From: JABWCE01 sp964355045
GTDB lineage: Bacteria > Bacteroidota > Bacteroidia > NS11-12g > UBA9320
Direction of reading: 5' to 3'
NCBI GenBank assembly: GCA_964355045.1
Contig: CAYHCM010000093.1
Location: forward strand, 1 to 15,648
Length of the DNA stretch: 15,648 bases
Below are positions 8,260 through 15,394 of the stretch, one piece after another. The position numbers and the translations under genes are program-made. The notes under the pieces were generated by a model, which saw only the letters and a program-made list of their open reading frames with translations, ran no database searches and had not been told where the DNA came from. Each line of letters opens with the position of its first letter. The first letter of the stretch is position 1.

Positions 8260-8814
8260 TTATTGTTCTATAAATAAAGTTCTGAGCGTTCCAATTGCTG
8301 CTCTTACTCTTGTTTTTACGGTTCCTAAGGGAATATTTAATTCTTTGGAAGTTTCATCCTGGGTATAGCCTTTAAAGTAAACCAAATCAATAATTTCTTT
8401 ATGATTAGTAGGAAGGCTTGCCACGAGTTGTTTCAATCCAATGCTATCTGTTTTTTGTTCAAAATTTTCTGATTTATTAATATCATTTAACGAATTATCA
8501 ATACTTTGATTTTTAATGTCCTTCTTATTTTGCTTCGATCGCTGATAATCAATGCTCGAATTTCGGGCTATATTTATCATCCACGTATATAATCTTCCTC
8601 GGGCCGGGTCATAACTTTCAATATTTTTCCAAATTTTTATAAACACTTCCTGCAATAAATCTTCAGCTACTTCTTCATTATTAATTCCATTAAAAATTAC
8701 GCCATACAGCACCTTTGAATAATTATCATAGAGATAATTAATCGCAGTTCTCTCTTTCTTTTTTAAAAGTGAAATTAAGGTTTCTTCGCTATATGTTACG
8801 CTAGCCGTATTCAA
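8260..8814 (-). CDS. ECF RNA polymerase sigma factor (SigK/RpoE-like)
   Basis: This 184-residue group 4 sigma factor redirects RNA polymerase to a stress or envelope regulon. Region 2 (about 25-95) contains YLYDNYSKVLYGVI, the hallmark DLLQEVFIKIWKNI, and the -10 binding segment YTWMINIARNSSIDYQRSK. A polar linker of about 30 residues follows. Region 4 (about 128-180) holds LPTNHKEIIDLVYFKGYT and the helix-turn-helix DETSKELNIPLGTVKTRV. It is followed after one base by an RskA-type anti-sigma gene, the classical SigK/RskA arrangement, rather than by a FecR-type regulator as in iron or SusCD systems of Bacteroidota. Upstream on the same strand lies a TonB receptor fragment, 120 bases away. The ligand or stress sensed is not evident. 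Confidence 0.93.
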   Translation of the reverse strand: MNTASVTYSEETLISLLKKKERTAINYLYDNYSKVLYGVIFNGINNEEVAEDLLQEVFIKIWKNIESYDPARGRLYTWMINIARNSSIDYQRSKQNKKDIKNQSIDNSLNDINKSENFEQKTDSIGLKQLVASLPTNHKEIIDLVYFKGYTQDETSKELNIPLGTVKTRVRAAIGTLRTLFIEQ

Positions 8815-8824
8815 ATTATCCGGA

Positions 8825-8832
8825 CAAATTTA
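8825..8832 (-). promoter_or_regulatory. Possible -7 element of the sigma/anti-sigma operon
   Basis: Read on the minus strand, TAAATTTG fits TAnnTTTG. It is only 10 bases before the sigma factor ATG, so the transcript would be nearly leaderless. No TTG at the right -33 spacing is visible. Confidence 0.25.
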
Positions 8833-8934
8833 GAATTATTTCTCAGAATTACTAAAATTGATTTGTCTCTCAACTATTTAATTCCTCTTGTTTTCGATTT
8901 TTCAAATAATTATTGATTTGACCATTTTTAAAAA

Positions 8935-9261
8935 TTAAAAATTATATCCAAAGCTAATGTTTACGAGTAACGGCGTACCCGGTGTAAAACAAATCTCATT
9001 AACCGATACCGATTCTTTTCTGAGGCGTCTTAATGCGGCAAACTGAGCCTCTTTCCAATTAATATTAAAAATATTTTCTACCGATATCCCAATCATACGA
9101 TCGTTATAATTAAAATTAACCACGGCCTTGTCTCCATCGGTATATTGGGCAATAAATAATCCCGGTACCAATCGCAACAAATCCTGGGACGATGAAACCA
9201 ATCGCAATTGCAAATCGAGTTTGCTATAAATATTCCCTTCAAAAACTTTATTCGCGCCAAT
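8935..9261 (-). pseudogene. TonB-dependent receptor remnant: plug start fused to last barrel strands
   Basis: The frame comes out of the gap at 9261 and ends with TAA at 8935-8937, giving about 108 residues. Its first part, SKLDLQLRLV then SSQDLLRLVPGLFIAQ, is the start of a TonB receptor plug domain. In this receptor family it normally continues HAGGGKAEQIFLRGFD. Here it passes at once into YTDGDKAVVNFNYND and then ISVENIFNINWKEAQF, FTPGTP and a terminal aromatic FGYNF. Those are the last beta strands and membrane-insertion end of the outer membrane barrel. Most of the plug and nearly all of the barrel, roughly 500-600 residues in intact members, are absent with the frame kept. It cannot form a pore. 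It is a real internal deletion or an assembly collapse beside the gap. The nearest start-like codon in the fragment, a TTG at 9213, is not a true start. Confidence 0.72.
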
Positions 9262-9361
9262 NNNNNNNNNNNNNNNNNNNNNNNNNNNNNNNNNNNNNNN
9301 NNNNNNNNNNNNNNNNNNNNNNNNNNNNNNNNNNNNNNNNNNNNNNNNNNNNNNNNNNNNN
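9262..9361. other. Assembly gap of exactly 100 N
   Basis: A placeholder-sized gap cuts off the N-terminal part of the TonB receptor gene. An ATG on the minus strand occurs at its right edge (9364-9362), which could be the receptor start, but nothing of the following codons can be read. Confidence 0.98.
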
Positions 9362-9445
9362 CATTAAATTCTTATAATATTATATACTAAAAAAAAGAGG
9401 TTTTGGATTTGGCTAGCGTGATATTTTTTTCCTAAAATCAGTAAC

Positions 9446-9483
9446 AAAAAAAATGCCCCCCTGAAATAAATAGGGAGACATTT
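9446..9483 (-). terminator. Intrinsic terminator of the TPR/DUF4331 operon
   Basis: On the minus strand AAATGTCTCCC (9483-9473) pairs with GGGGGGCATTT (9461-9451) over 11 positions, two of them G-U wobbles. The 11-base loop is A/T-rich and the U-tract is of 8 (9453-9446, overlapping the stem end). It lies 23 bases after the TPR gene stop. On the plus strand the two wobbles become C-A mismatches, so it is directional. Confidence 0.8.
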
Positions 9484-9506
9484 GTTTAATAAACATGAAA
9501 AAAAGC

Positions 9507-10808
9507 TTATGATTTTTTTTCCTGCCGGCTTGCTAAATTTGGATTTATCTTTTTAGATTTTGCAAAGTATTCATTTGCGGTTTTTGAATTTCCTAATATC
9601 ATTTCTATAGCTCCGGCATGAGCCAACAGTTCTGCATTTTGGGTTCCCATTCGCAAACAAATTTTTATTAATTTTTTGGCTTCTTCAAAATTTCCTTTTT
9701 TGTAATAAACCCATGCCAAGGTATGGCCGGCATCAATATTTATTGGCCGTCTTTCGTATTCTATTCTTGCGAATTTCAAGGCATTTTCTGTATCGCCCAA
9801 TTCCAAATATATTTTGGATAATTCCATATCCACATAGTGACCGCTTTCAGCATCTTCTTTAAGCATAGATATACAGGTTTTATATATTTCATTTGCTTTA
9901 GTAATATCGCCTTTTGCATTAAATGCCGACGCCTTATTTTCATAAAAAGAAACCTCGGGCATCACATTTATGGCTTCATCAAATTTGGTGATGGCTTTAT
10001 CATAATTGCCTTTGGCCATTTCTATTCGTCCTATGGCATCGGTGGCAAAGGCATAACTTGGGCGTTGTTCAAGAATTATTAGGGATATTTCCTCCGCATT
10101 TTTTAAATCCCCCGTGTTTATATATAAATTAGATAATGTATTTCCGGCCCATGAGGCTTCTTCCGAACCGCCCAATCCTGCCTGAAAAGCCATTTTCATA
10201 GCTTCGATAGCTCCTGCATTATCCCCGTAAATTTCGCGCAAATAGGATGCTCTTGAATATGATTCTAAACCCGGACGCAGCGATTGCATTTTGTCCGACA
10301 TTTTTACGGCTTCTTCATAATTTCCCAATTCTACATTGGCATCGCATAGCACTCCGTAAATAAATCCGTTATAGCTATTAATACTTACCGCTTTTGTTCC
10401 TGTTTCCAAGGCTTCAGCAAAATGATGAAGCGATAAAAGTACGGAAGCCTTAAAGGCATATGCTTCAAAATTTTCAGCATCGCGTTTTATCACATCATTC
10501 AAAATAGTTAAAGTGGCAGGGTAATAATATGGGTGTTCACCTGTGATACGGGCTTCCTGCATATACAATTGGGCAAGTAGCAGTTTTGATTTCAGGTCGT
10601 TTGAATCTTTTTTTATATTGCTAAAAAACTCTGTGGCTTTACTTTTTACAAGTTCCCAATCAGGCAATTTAGCCAGTTCTGTATTTCGTTCTTTTAATGG
10701 AGCAAATTGTGCTTCCGTTTGTTTTATGGTATTGGCTTTGTTGCTTGTACAGGCTATTGACCCTATCATTAGGAAGAAAGCTATTAAATTTAATGTCTTG
10801 TTTTTCAT
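9507..10808 (-). CDS. Tetratricopeptide-repeat protein, probable lipoprotein
   Basis: This 433-residue protein has a hydrophobic signal (4-19) ending SIAC, Cys20. The lipobox is imperfect at -3, but CTSNK and the following linker look like a lipidated N-terminus, so an envelope location is likely. From about residue 60 to the end there are many TPR units of the pattern A..Y...G.Y..A. Examples are KASVLLSLHHFAEALETG, ANVELGNYEEAVKMSD, LSNLYINTGDLKNAEEIS, IGRIEMAKGNYDKAITKF, LSKIYLELGDTENALKFA, LAWVYYKKGNFEEAKKLI and AGAIEMILGNSKTANEYF. TPR arrays are protein-binding scaffolds, so it may hold or assemble partners such as the DUF4331 proteins encoded just upstream. That role is inference. It is the last gene before a strong terminator. 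An 85-base inverted-repeat element separates it from the DUF4331 gene. Confidence 0.88.
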   Translation of the reverse strand: MKNKTLNLIAFFLMIGSIACTSNKANTIKQTEAQFAPLKERNTELAKLPDWELVKSKATEFFSNIKKDSNDLKSKLLLAQLYMQEARITGEHPYYYPATLTILNDVIKRDAENFEAYAFKASVLLSLHHFAEALETGTKAVSINSYNGFIYGVLCDANVELGNYEEAVKMSDKMQSLRPGLESYSRASYLREIYGDNAGAIEAMKMAFQAGLGGSEEASWAGNTLSNLYINTGDLKNAEEISLIILEQRPSYAFATDAIGRIEMAKGNYDKAITKFDEAINVMPEVSFYENKASAFNAKGDITKANEIYKTCISMLKEDAESGHYVDMELSKIYLELGDTENALKFARIEYERRPINIDAGHTLAWVYYKKGNFEEAKKLIKICLRMGTQNAELLAHAGAIEMILGNSKTANEYFAKSKKINPNLASRQEKKS

Positions 10809-10847
10809 GTTTTTTATGTTTTTCAGATTTTTGAATTTTAAAAAATA

Positions 10848-10932
10848 GGAACGCTGATGACGCTGATTTTGTAAGATTAACTAAGATTTATTTATCCGTG
10901 TTTATCCCGTTTATCTGCGTCATCTGCGTTCC
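10848..10932. repeat. Long imperfect inverted-repeat element
   Basis: Left arm 10848-10867 (GGAACGCTGATGACGCTGAT) pairs with right arm 10913-10932, matching at 18 of 20 positions. The two mismatches are T-T. The 45-base loop carries TTTATCC-like short repeats. Each arm is itself two copies of a 9-base unit. The element fills the gap between the DUF4331 stop and the TPR start. Its look, with CTGCGTCATCTGCGTTCC on one side, resembles intergenic repeats that I recall from several bacterial genomes, but copy number cannot be judged here. Confidence 0.75.
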
Positions 10933-10939
10933 CATTATA

Positions 10940-12976
10940 TTATTTAGTAAGTATCATTTTTACACTTGCGCTTCCATATGCGGAAACAATTTCAGCGAAA
11001 TAAATGCCTGATTTTAAATTTTCCGCATTAAAATCAATGGTTTGAATTCCGGCATTTTGTTTTTCATTATTCAATACTGTAGCTACTTTTTTACCATTGA
11101 TATCAAATATATCAATGCTCACTTTAGTACTGGAAACAAGATTGTATTTGATAACCGTGTTCGATACAAAAGGATTAGGATAATTGCTTGCTACTATTTG
11201 ATTTCTGCTACCAATTCCTAAATTAGAAATGCCTAAGGATGGAAGCGGAGTAGCTGAATAGGATGCGCCGCGGAAACTGGCCCAGGGCTGCTGTACATAA
11301 GGAAATGATGATTGGAATGTGGTATCATTTTTTGTAACACCTGCATGAAATCCTAATACTTTGCCCAACATAGCTGTTACCGGACTTCCGGTTCCGGGAT
11401 AATCATCATACCATAAACCAATGGCTGCCAACACCACACCTGAAACGGCTTGTAATTCGATGGTTGTAACATCATCTTCCAATCGTCGTCCGTTAGGAAA
11501 TCCATCCATGTTTGGAATGTTTTGTATGGATTTATCTCCATTAAATCGGGCATCTGTTAATCCTAAAACGGCGGCATAAACAATTCCTAAAGAACTGAAA
11601 TCGGCTGAATTTCGTGGAGTTGCAGGCACTGCCATATTCAATCGTAACATATCGCCAAGCGTAGGCAAAAAGTTATTGATAAATGGTTTTCCGGCTGCCA
11701 ATGGGTTTCCACCTTTGCCTGTAGCTAATTGGTAAGGAATTAAATTAGGAACCCCTGTATAAAATGCCGGTAAAATATCAACGGCACGTGGGCTCATAGA
11801 ATCAGGTAATAAAATTGTTCCGAATACTGCATCATCCAAGGCCGTTCCTGCTAAAGCAGGGTTGCCCTTTAAAGACCAAAGACCTTTTTTACCATTTCTA
11901 AAATCAAAAGAACCTAATGATTTGGATTGAATCCGTAAATCGGCCAATCCAGGAACGGCGCCACCAAATTGTGAATCGTCCATGTACAAGGCTAATTCAG
12001 GATTGCTGAAATATTTGGCAAATTGCAAATCATTAGCCGGAGTAACTGAATTCCATTTGTCTTTGTCGCCAATAGGAATAACTGCTTCGTTGGTTAAAGG
12101 CATTCCAAGTCGCGAAACCTGAATCCAATTTCCTGAATAGGTTGGGTTTCCTCCGGTTGTACTCAAGGTTGTAATTGATGGACGGCTGGCAGAAGCCCAA
12201 ACCCCGATTACATAATCTCCATCTAAAATATTAGCGGCCATGCTAACATCTTTACCATTTTTTTGAAGGGTTGAAATAGGAATTTGAATACATATACTGT
12301 GGCAATTAAATTTGGCAACCCCATCTCTGGAGCCTGTTTTTCTAAACCCGCCAAGATCAAAAGCACCTCCTAAATCCACGAAAAAAGGATCATCAATAGG
12401 GCCGCAGAAAACTTTTTCGCCTGAAGTGGAATTAGTAATGGCGGCTTGCATTAAGGCAGCATAATTGGCTGCTCCTAATCCTGCTGCTCCCTGTATTGAA
12501 CGTGGACCAATATTGGCCGGCGGTACAATACCTGCAGCAACTATGGTTGTAAAATTTACACCACCATTGATGCTTCGCTCTAATTTATACGTTGTTTTTA
12601 AATTTTGTTTTCCCAAACGAATATTGAAAAACGTGGTTCCGTCTTCATTGGTTTTTGTAAATGTAAAACGGTAAATAATTTCAGGACCTGCTTTGGAAGC
12701 ATCGTTATCAATATTAATTTCATAACGCACGTTTTCGCCAAATGATGACCAATTGGGGCCACCTTGAGGCAGTTCAAACGGAATATAATTAGCAATTATG
12801 GTAATCATATTTGGATTATCAGGACTGCGGAAGGCATACAAATCGGTATTGTCGGCCACCGGGTCGCTTGATATAAGCGGGGCTTCTCTATGACTGGAAG
12901 CCATCATTATACTGCTGTTTATAATAAACAAGGCAGCTAAAATTATTTTGGTGAATGTTTTATTAAATGTTTTCAT
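10940..12976 (-). CDS. DUF4331 protein with T9SS sorting domain
   Basis: The 678-residue exported protein has a signal peptide (1 to about 26) ending at MMA, followed at once by the DUF4331 hallmark SSHREAPLISSDPVADNTD and LYAFRSPDNP. The domain runs to about residue 570, with GDKDKWN, FAKYFSNPELALYMDDSQFG, LDDAVFGTILLPD, NMDGFPNGRRLEDDV and LWYDDYPGTGSP. Its biochemical function is unknown. The conserved His-Arg-Glu at the mature N-terminus and the many Asp/Asn-rich loops could bind metal, which is inference. Residues 598-678 form a T9SS type A domain (NYPNPFVSN, VSIDIFDINGKKV, LKSGIYFAEI, VKMILTK), so this copy should be moved to the surface. It is 41 bases downstream of a close paralogue lacking that tail and probably shares its transcript. 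Confidence 0.93.
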   Translation of the reverse strand: MKTFNKTFTKIILAALFIINSSIMMASSHREAPLISSDPVADNTDLYAFRSPDNPNMITIIANYIPFELPQGGPNWSSFGENVRYEINIDNDASKAGPEIIYRFTFTKTNEDGTTFFNIRLGKQNLKTTYKLERSINGGVNFTTIVAAGIVPPANIGPRSIQGAAGLGAANYAALMQAAITNSTSGEKVFCGPIDDPFFVDLGGAFDLGGFRKTGSRDGVAKFNCHSICIQIPISTLQKNGKDVSMAANILDGDYVIGVWASASRPSITTLSTTGGNPTYSGNWIQVSRLGMPLTNEAVIPIGDKDKWNSVTPANDLQFAKYFSNPELALYMDDSQFGGAVPGLADLRIQSKSLGSFDFRNGKKGLWSLKGNPALAGTALDDAVFGTILLPDSMSPRAVDILPAFYTGVPNLIPYQLATGKGGNPLAAGKPFINNFLPTLGDMLRLNMAVPATPRNSADFSSLGIVYAAVLGLTDARFNGDKSIQNIPNMDGFPNGRRLEDDVTTIELQAVSGVVLAAIGLWYDDYPGTGSPVTAMLGKVLGFHAGVTKNDTTFQSSFPYVQQPWASFRGASYSATPLPSLGISNLGIGSRNQIVASNYPNPFVSNTVIKYNLVSSTKVSIDIFDINGKKVATVLNNEKQNAGIQTIDFNAENLKSGIYFAEIVSAYGSASVKMILTK

Positions 12977-12990
12977 TATAGTTAAATTTT

Positions 12991-13016
12991 TAATTCGTAA
13001 TTAATAATTCGTAATT
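12991..13016. repeat. Two direct copies of TAATTCGTAATT
   Basis: TAATTCGTAATT occurs at 12991-13002 and 13005-13016, two bases apart, in the 41-base space between the DUF4331 genes. Similar AATTCGTAATT strings are common spacer sequence in some Bacteroidota. It may mark the seam of the gene duplication. Confidence 0.55.
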
Positions 13017-13017
13017 T

Positions 13018-14772
13018 TTAAAATCTTGCTTTTTCAGTATAATCTGTACCTCTCCAAGGTTCGGCCACATAAGGGAAAGAAGATTTAAAAGCAACATCGT
13101 TGGCAGTTGGTCCTGCTGTAAAACCTAATACTTTACCCAAACGTAAAGTTACCGGACTACCTGTTCCTGAATAATCATCATACCACAAACCAATAGCGGC
13201 TAATACCACGCCTGAAACGGCTTGTAATTCGATGGTTGTTACATCGTCTTCCAAGCGTCTTCCGTTAGGAAAACCATCCATATTTGGAATATTTTGTATG
13301 GTTTTATCGCCATTAAATCGGGCATCTGTTAATCCTAAAACCGCGGCATACACAATTCCTAAAGAACTAAAATCAGGAGAAGTTCTTGGTGTTGGCGGAA
13401 CTGCCATATTTAATCTCAACATGTCACCAAGTGTTGGTAAAAAGTTATTGATAAATGGTTTTCCTGCTGCCAATGGGTTACCATTTTTTCCTGTAGCTAA
13501 TTGGTAAGGAATCATATTTGGAACTCCTGTATAAAATGCAGGTAAAATATCTACAGCTCTGGGGCTTTTGTTATCGGGTAATAAAATAGTTCCAAAAACA
13601 GCATCATCCAAGGCTGTACCAGCCACGGCCGGCGTTCCTTTTAACGACCACAAACCCGGTTTACCATTTCTAAAATCAAAAGAACCTAAGGATTTGGTTT
13701 GAATCCGCAATTCATTTAAAGAAGGCACTGCGCCGCCAAATTGAGAATCATCCATGTAAAGTGCTAATTCTGGATTGCTGAAATATTTTGCAAACTGTAA
13801 ATCGTTGGCCGGATTGGTTGCATTCCATTTGTCTTTGTCGCCAATAGGAATAATGGCTTCGTTGGTTAATGGCATACCTAATCGCGAAACTTGCACCCAA
13901 TTACCTGAATACGTAGGGTCTCCGCCAGTGGTACTTAAAGTTTTTATCTCAGGGCGACTTGCCGCAGCCCAAACCCCGATTACATAATCAGAATCTAAAA
14001 TATTAGCGGCCATGCTCACATCTTTTCCGCTTTTTTGCAACATGCTGATAGGAATTTGTAAAACAATGGAATGAACATTAAAACGGGCAACGCCATCTTT
14101 GGTAGGATTGGTAGTGTTTCCGTTTGGTCTGAAATTTCCTAAATCAAACACGCCTGCTAAATCCACAAAAAAAGGATCATCCGATGGACCGCAAAAAACT
14201 TTTTCGCCCGAAGTGGCCATAGTAATGGCATTGGTAACCAAGGCTCCATAACTGGCTGCTCCTAATCCGGCTCCTCCGGTAATTGAACGTGCCCCAATGT
14301 TTGGCGGAGGCACTACACCTGACGCAACCACAGTACTAAAAGTCATTCCACCATTGGTGCTTTTCTCCAATTTGTAAGTGGTTTGAAGGTTTTCTTTTCC
14401 TAAGCGAATGTTAAAAAAAGTAGAGCCATCCCCGTTCTTTACCGTAAATGTGAATCGGTAAACAATTTCGGCACCGGCTTTGGTGGCATCATTGTCAACA
14501 TAAATTTCATAACGGATGTTTTGTCCAAAAGAAGCCCAATTAGGTCCTCCTTCAGGCAATTGAAAAGGAATGTAATTAGCGATGATAGTAATCGTATTAG
14601 GATTATCAGGGCTACGGAAGGCATACAAATCAGTGTTGTCGGCCAATGGATCGTTGGAGATTAAAGGTGCTTCGCGATGACTGGAAGCAAACCCGTTACT
14701 CCAAAACAGCATAGAAAACCCGCCGATAAGGAGGATTTTTTTTGCACAGGTTTTGAGAATTGATTTTTTCAT
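13018..14772 (-). CDS. DUF4331 protein without sorting domain
   Basis: This 584-residue paralogue of the downstream gene is mostly alignable without gaps. Shared blocks include ASSHREAPLIS, DNTDLYAFRSPDNPN, GEKVFCGP, DDPFFVDL, NPELALYMDDSQFGGAVP, and AVSGVVLAAIGLWYDDY. The signal peptide spans about residues 1-29 (hydrophobic core LLIGGFSMLFWSN, cut near GFA), placing mature SSHREAP at the N-terminus. It has a few inserted residues relative to its neighbour (NGNTTNPTKDG). It stops after FPYVAEPWRGTDYTEKARF, where the neighbour continues to a T9SS tail. It should therefore stay in the periplasm or depend on another route. It is the first gene of the apparent three-gene minus-strand operon. Function is unknown. 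The tandem arrangement indicates local duplication followed by divergence at the 3' end. Confidence 0.93.
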   Translation of the reverse strand: MKKSILKTCAKKILLIGGFSMLFWSNGFASSHREAPLISNDPLADNTDLYAFRSPDNPNTITIIANYIPFQLPEGGPNWASFGQNIRYEIYVDNDATKAGAEIVYRFTFTVKNGDGSTFFNIRLGKENLQTTYKLEKSTNGGMTFSTVVASGVVPPPNIGARSITGGAGLGAASYGALVTNAITMATSGEKVFCGPSDDPFFVDLAGVFDLGNFRPNGNTTNPTKDGVARFNVHSIVLQIPISMLQKSGKDVSMAANILDSDYVIGVWAAASRPEIKTLSTTGGDPTYSGNWVQVSRLGMPLTNEAIIPIGDKDKWNATNPANDLQFAKYFSNPELALYMDDSQFGGAVPSLNELRIQTKSLGSFDFRNGKPGLWSLKGTPAVAGTALDDAVFGTILLPDNKSPRAVDILPAFYTGVPNMIPYQLATGKNGNPLAAGKPFINNFLPTLGDMLRLNMAVPPTPRTSPDFSSLGIVYAAVLGLTDARFNGDKTIQNIPNMDGFPNGRRLEDDVTTIELQAVSGVVLAAIGLWYDDYSGTGSPVTLRLGKVLGFTAGPTANDVAFKSSFPYVAEPWRGTDYTEKARF

Positions 14773-14787
14773 ATTGTAACTTATCTA

Positions 14788-14830
14788 TTAATTGGTTGGA
14801 AGGAGTTACGAGGAAAAATCTTAATTGGTT
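14788..14830. repeat. 10-bp direct repeat upstream of the DUF4331 operon
   Basis: TTAATTGGTT occurs exactly at 14788-14797 and 14821-14830, 33 bp apart start to start (about three helical turns). The nearer copy is 16 bases before the DUF4331 start on the other strand. It could be a pair of regulator sites in this divergent promoter region. The AT-rich background makes chance possible. Confidence 0.35.
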
Positions 14831-14885
14831 TTAAAAAATAAAATGTTCGTTGATTTTATCTTTTTTCTGAATTTAAAATAAAATG

Positions 14886-14893
14886 TATTTTTG
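14886..14893 (+). promoter_or_regulatory. Possible -7 element for the right-edge gene cluster
   Basis: TATTTTTG fits TAnnTTTG and lies 37 bases before the ATG at 14930, a plausible leader. A TTG at the proper -33 distance is not seen. Confidence 0.35.
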
Positions 14894-14929
14894 GAAGGCG
14901 AGATGTATAAAAAAAATAATTGATACATA

Positions 14930-15037
14930 ATGATTAAAGAACACATCATTGCCAACGAACAAGCCACCGAGCAATTGCTTAAAGCATTGTTGCATCAGGC
15001 ATTTGAGGTGGAGGAAATGGAAGAAGTACAGAAATGA
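14930..15037 (+). pseudogene. 35-codon ORF resembling the C-terminal tail of a type I restriction HsdS subunit
   Basis: The ORF reads MIKEHIIANEQATEQ, then LLKALLHQAFEVEEMEEVQK, then TGA. An ATEQLLKALLHQAFEV-like helix is what I would expect at the very end of many HsdS (DNA specificity) subunits, where it packs in the central helical region. An in-frame TGA nine bases before the ATG rules out a longer frame. This is therefore a remnant of a lost gene or a small ORF that reuses such a helix. Its TGA overlaps the ATG of the next gene by four bases (ATGA), which suggests translational coupling and that it may still be translated. The assignment is by memory of the family and needs a search. Confidence 0.42.
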
Positions 15038-15390
15038 AAAGTAAGATAGAAAATAATTTATATAAAGCGCTGCTGCTTGATGGTGAAATGCCTTACGGGC
15101 TTTATAAATTTGAATTGGAAGAACATAGAACCTATTGGAAAAATGGATTAAAAAAAGATAAGGAAGATTTTGTATTTATAGTAACCGTTAATAATGGAGA
15201 TGTGGCTATGCTTTTAATTACAGCTAATGACGAAGAATTCGTTAATGAAAAAGCAAGAGACCAATTAAAAACTTTTTGGGAAAAAGCCTATGAAACAAAT
15301 ATCAAAACCTTATTGCCTTTGATGGTAAATAATCTTCATAATGATATTTTATCGGTAACCGGGGTAAAATTTACTAACGAATCATTTTAA
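15034..15390 (+). CDS. Small soluble protein of unknown function
   Basis: I do not recognise this 118-residue protein. There is no signal or membrane segment. The N-terminus (KIENNLYKALLLDGEMPYGLYKF) is followed by a charged stretch EEHRTYWKNGLKKDKEDF. A beta strand FVFIVTVNNGDVAMLLIT follows, then a helical, Lys/Glu-rich section with FWEKAYETNIKTLLPLMV. The ATG overlaps the preceding small ORF by four bases and the next gene begins four bases after the stop, so the three probably form one transcription unit. The neighbouring restriction-like tail suggests a defence or mobile context, but the protein itself gives no clue. Confidence 0.72.
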   Translation: MKSKIENNLYKALLLDGEMPYGLYKFELEEHRTYWKNGLKKDKEDFVFIVTVNNGDVAMLLITANDEEFVNEKARDQLKTFWEKAYETNIKTLLPLMVNNLHNDILSVTGVKFTNESF

Positions 15391-15394
15391 TATT

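Noticed and set aside
9837..10848. Plus-strand frames opposite the TPR gene
   Set aside because: They mirror the periodic TPR coding on the minus strand and have Phe/Ile-rich compositions typical of antisense shadows.
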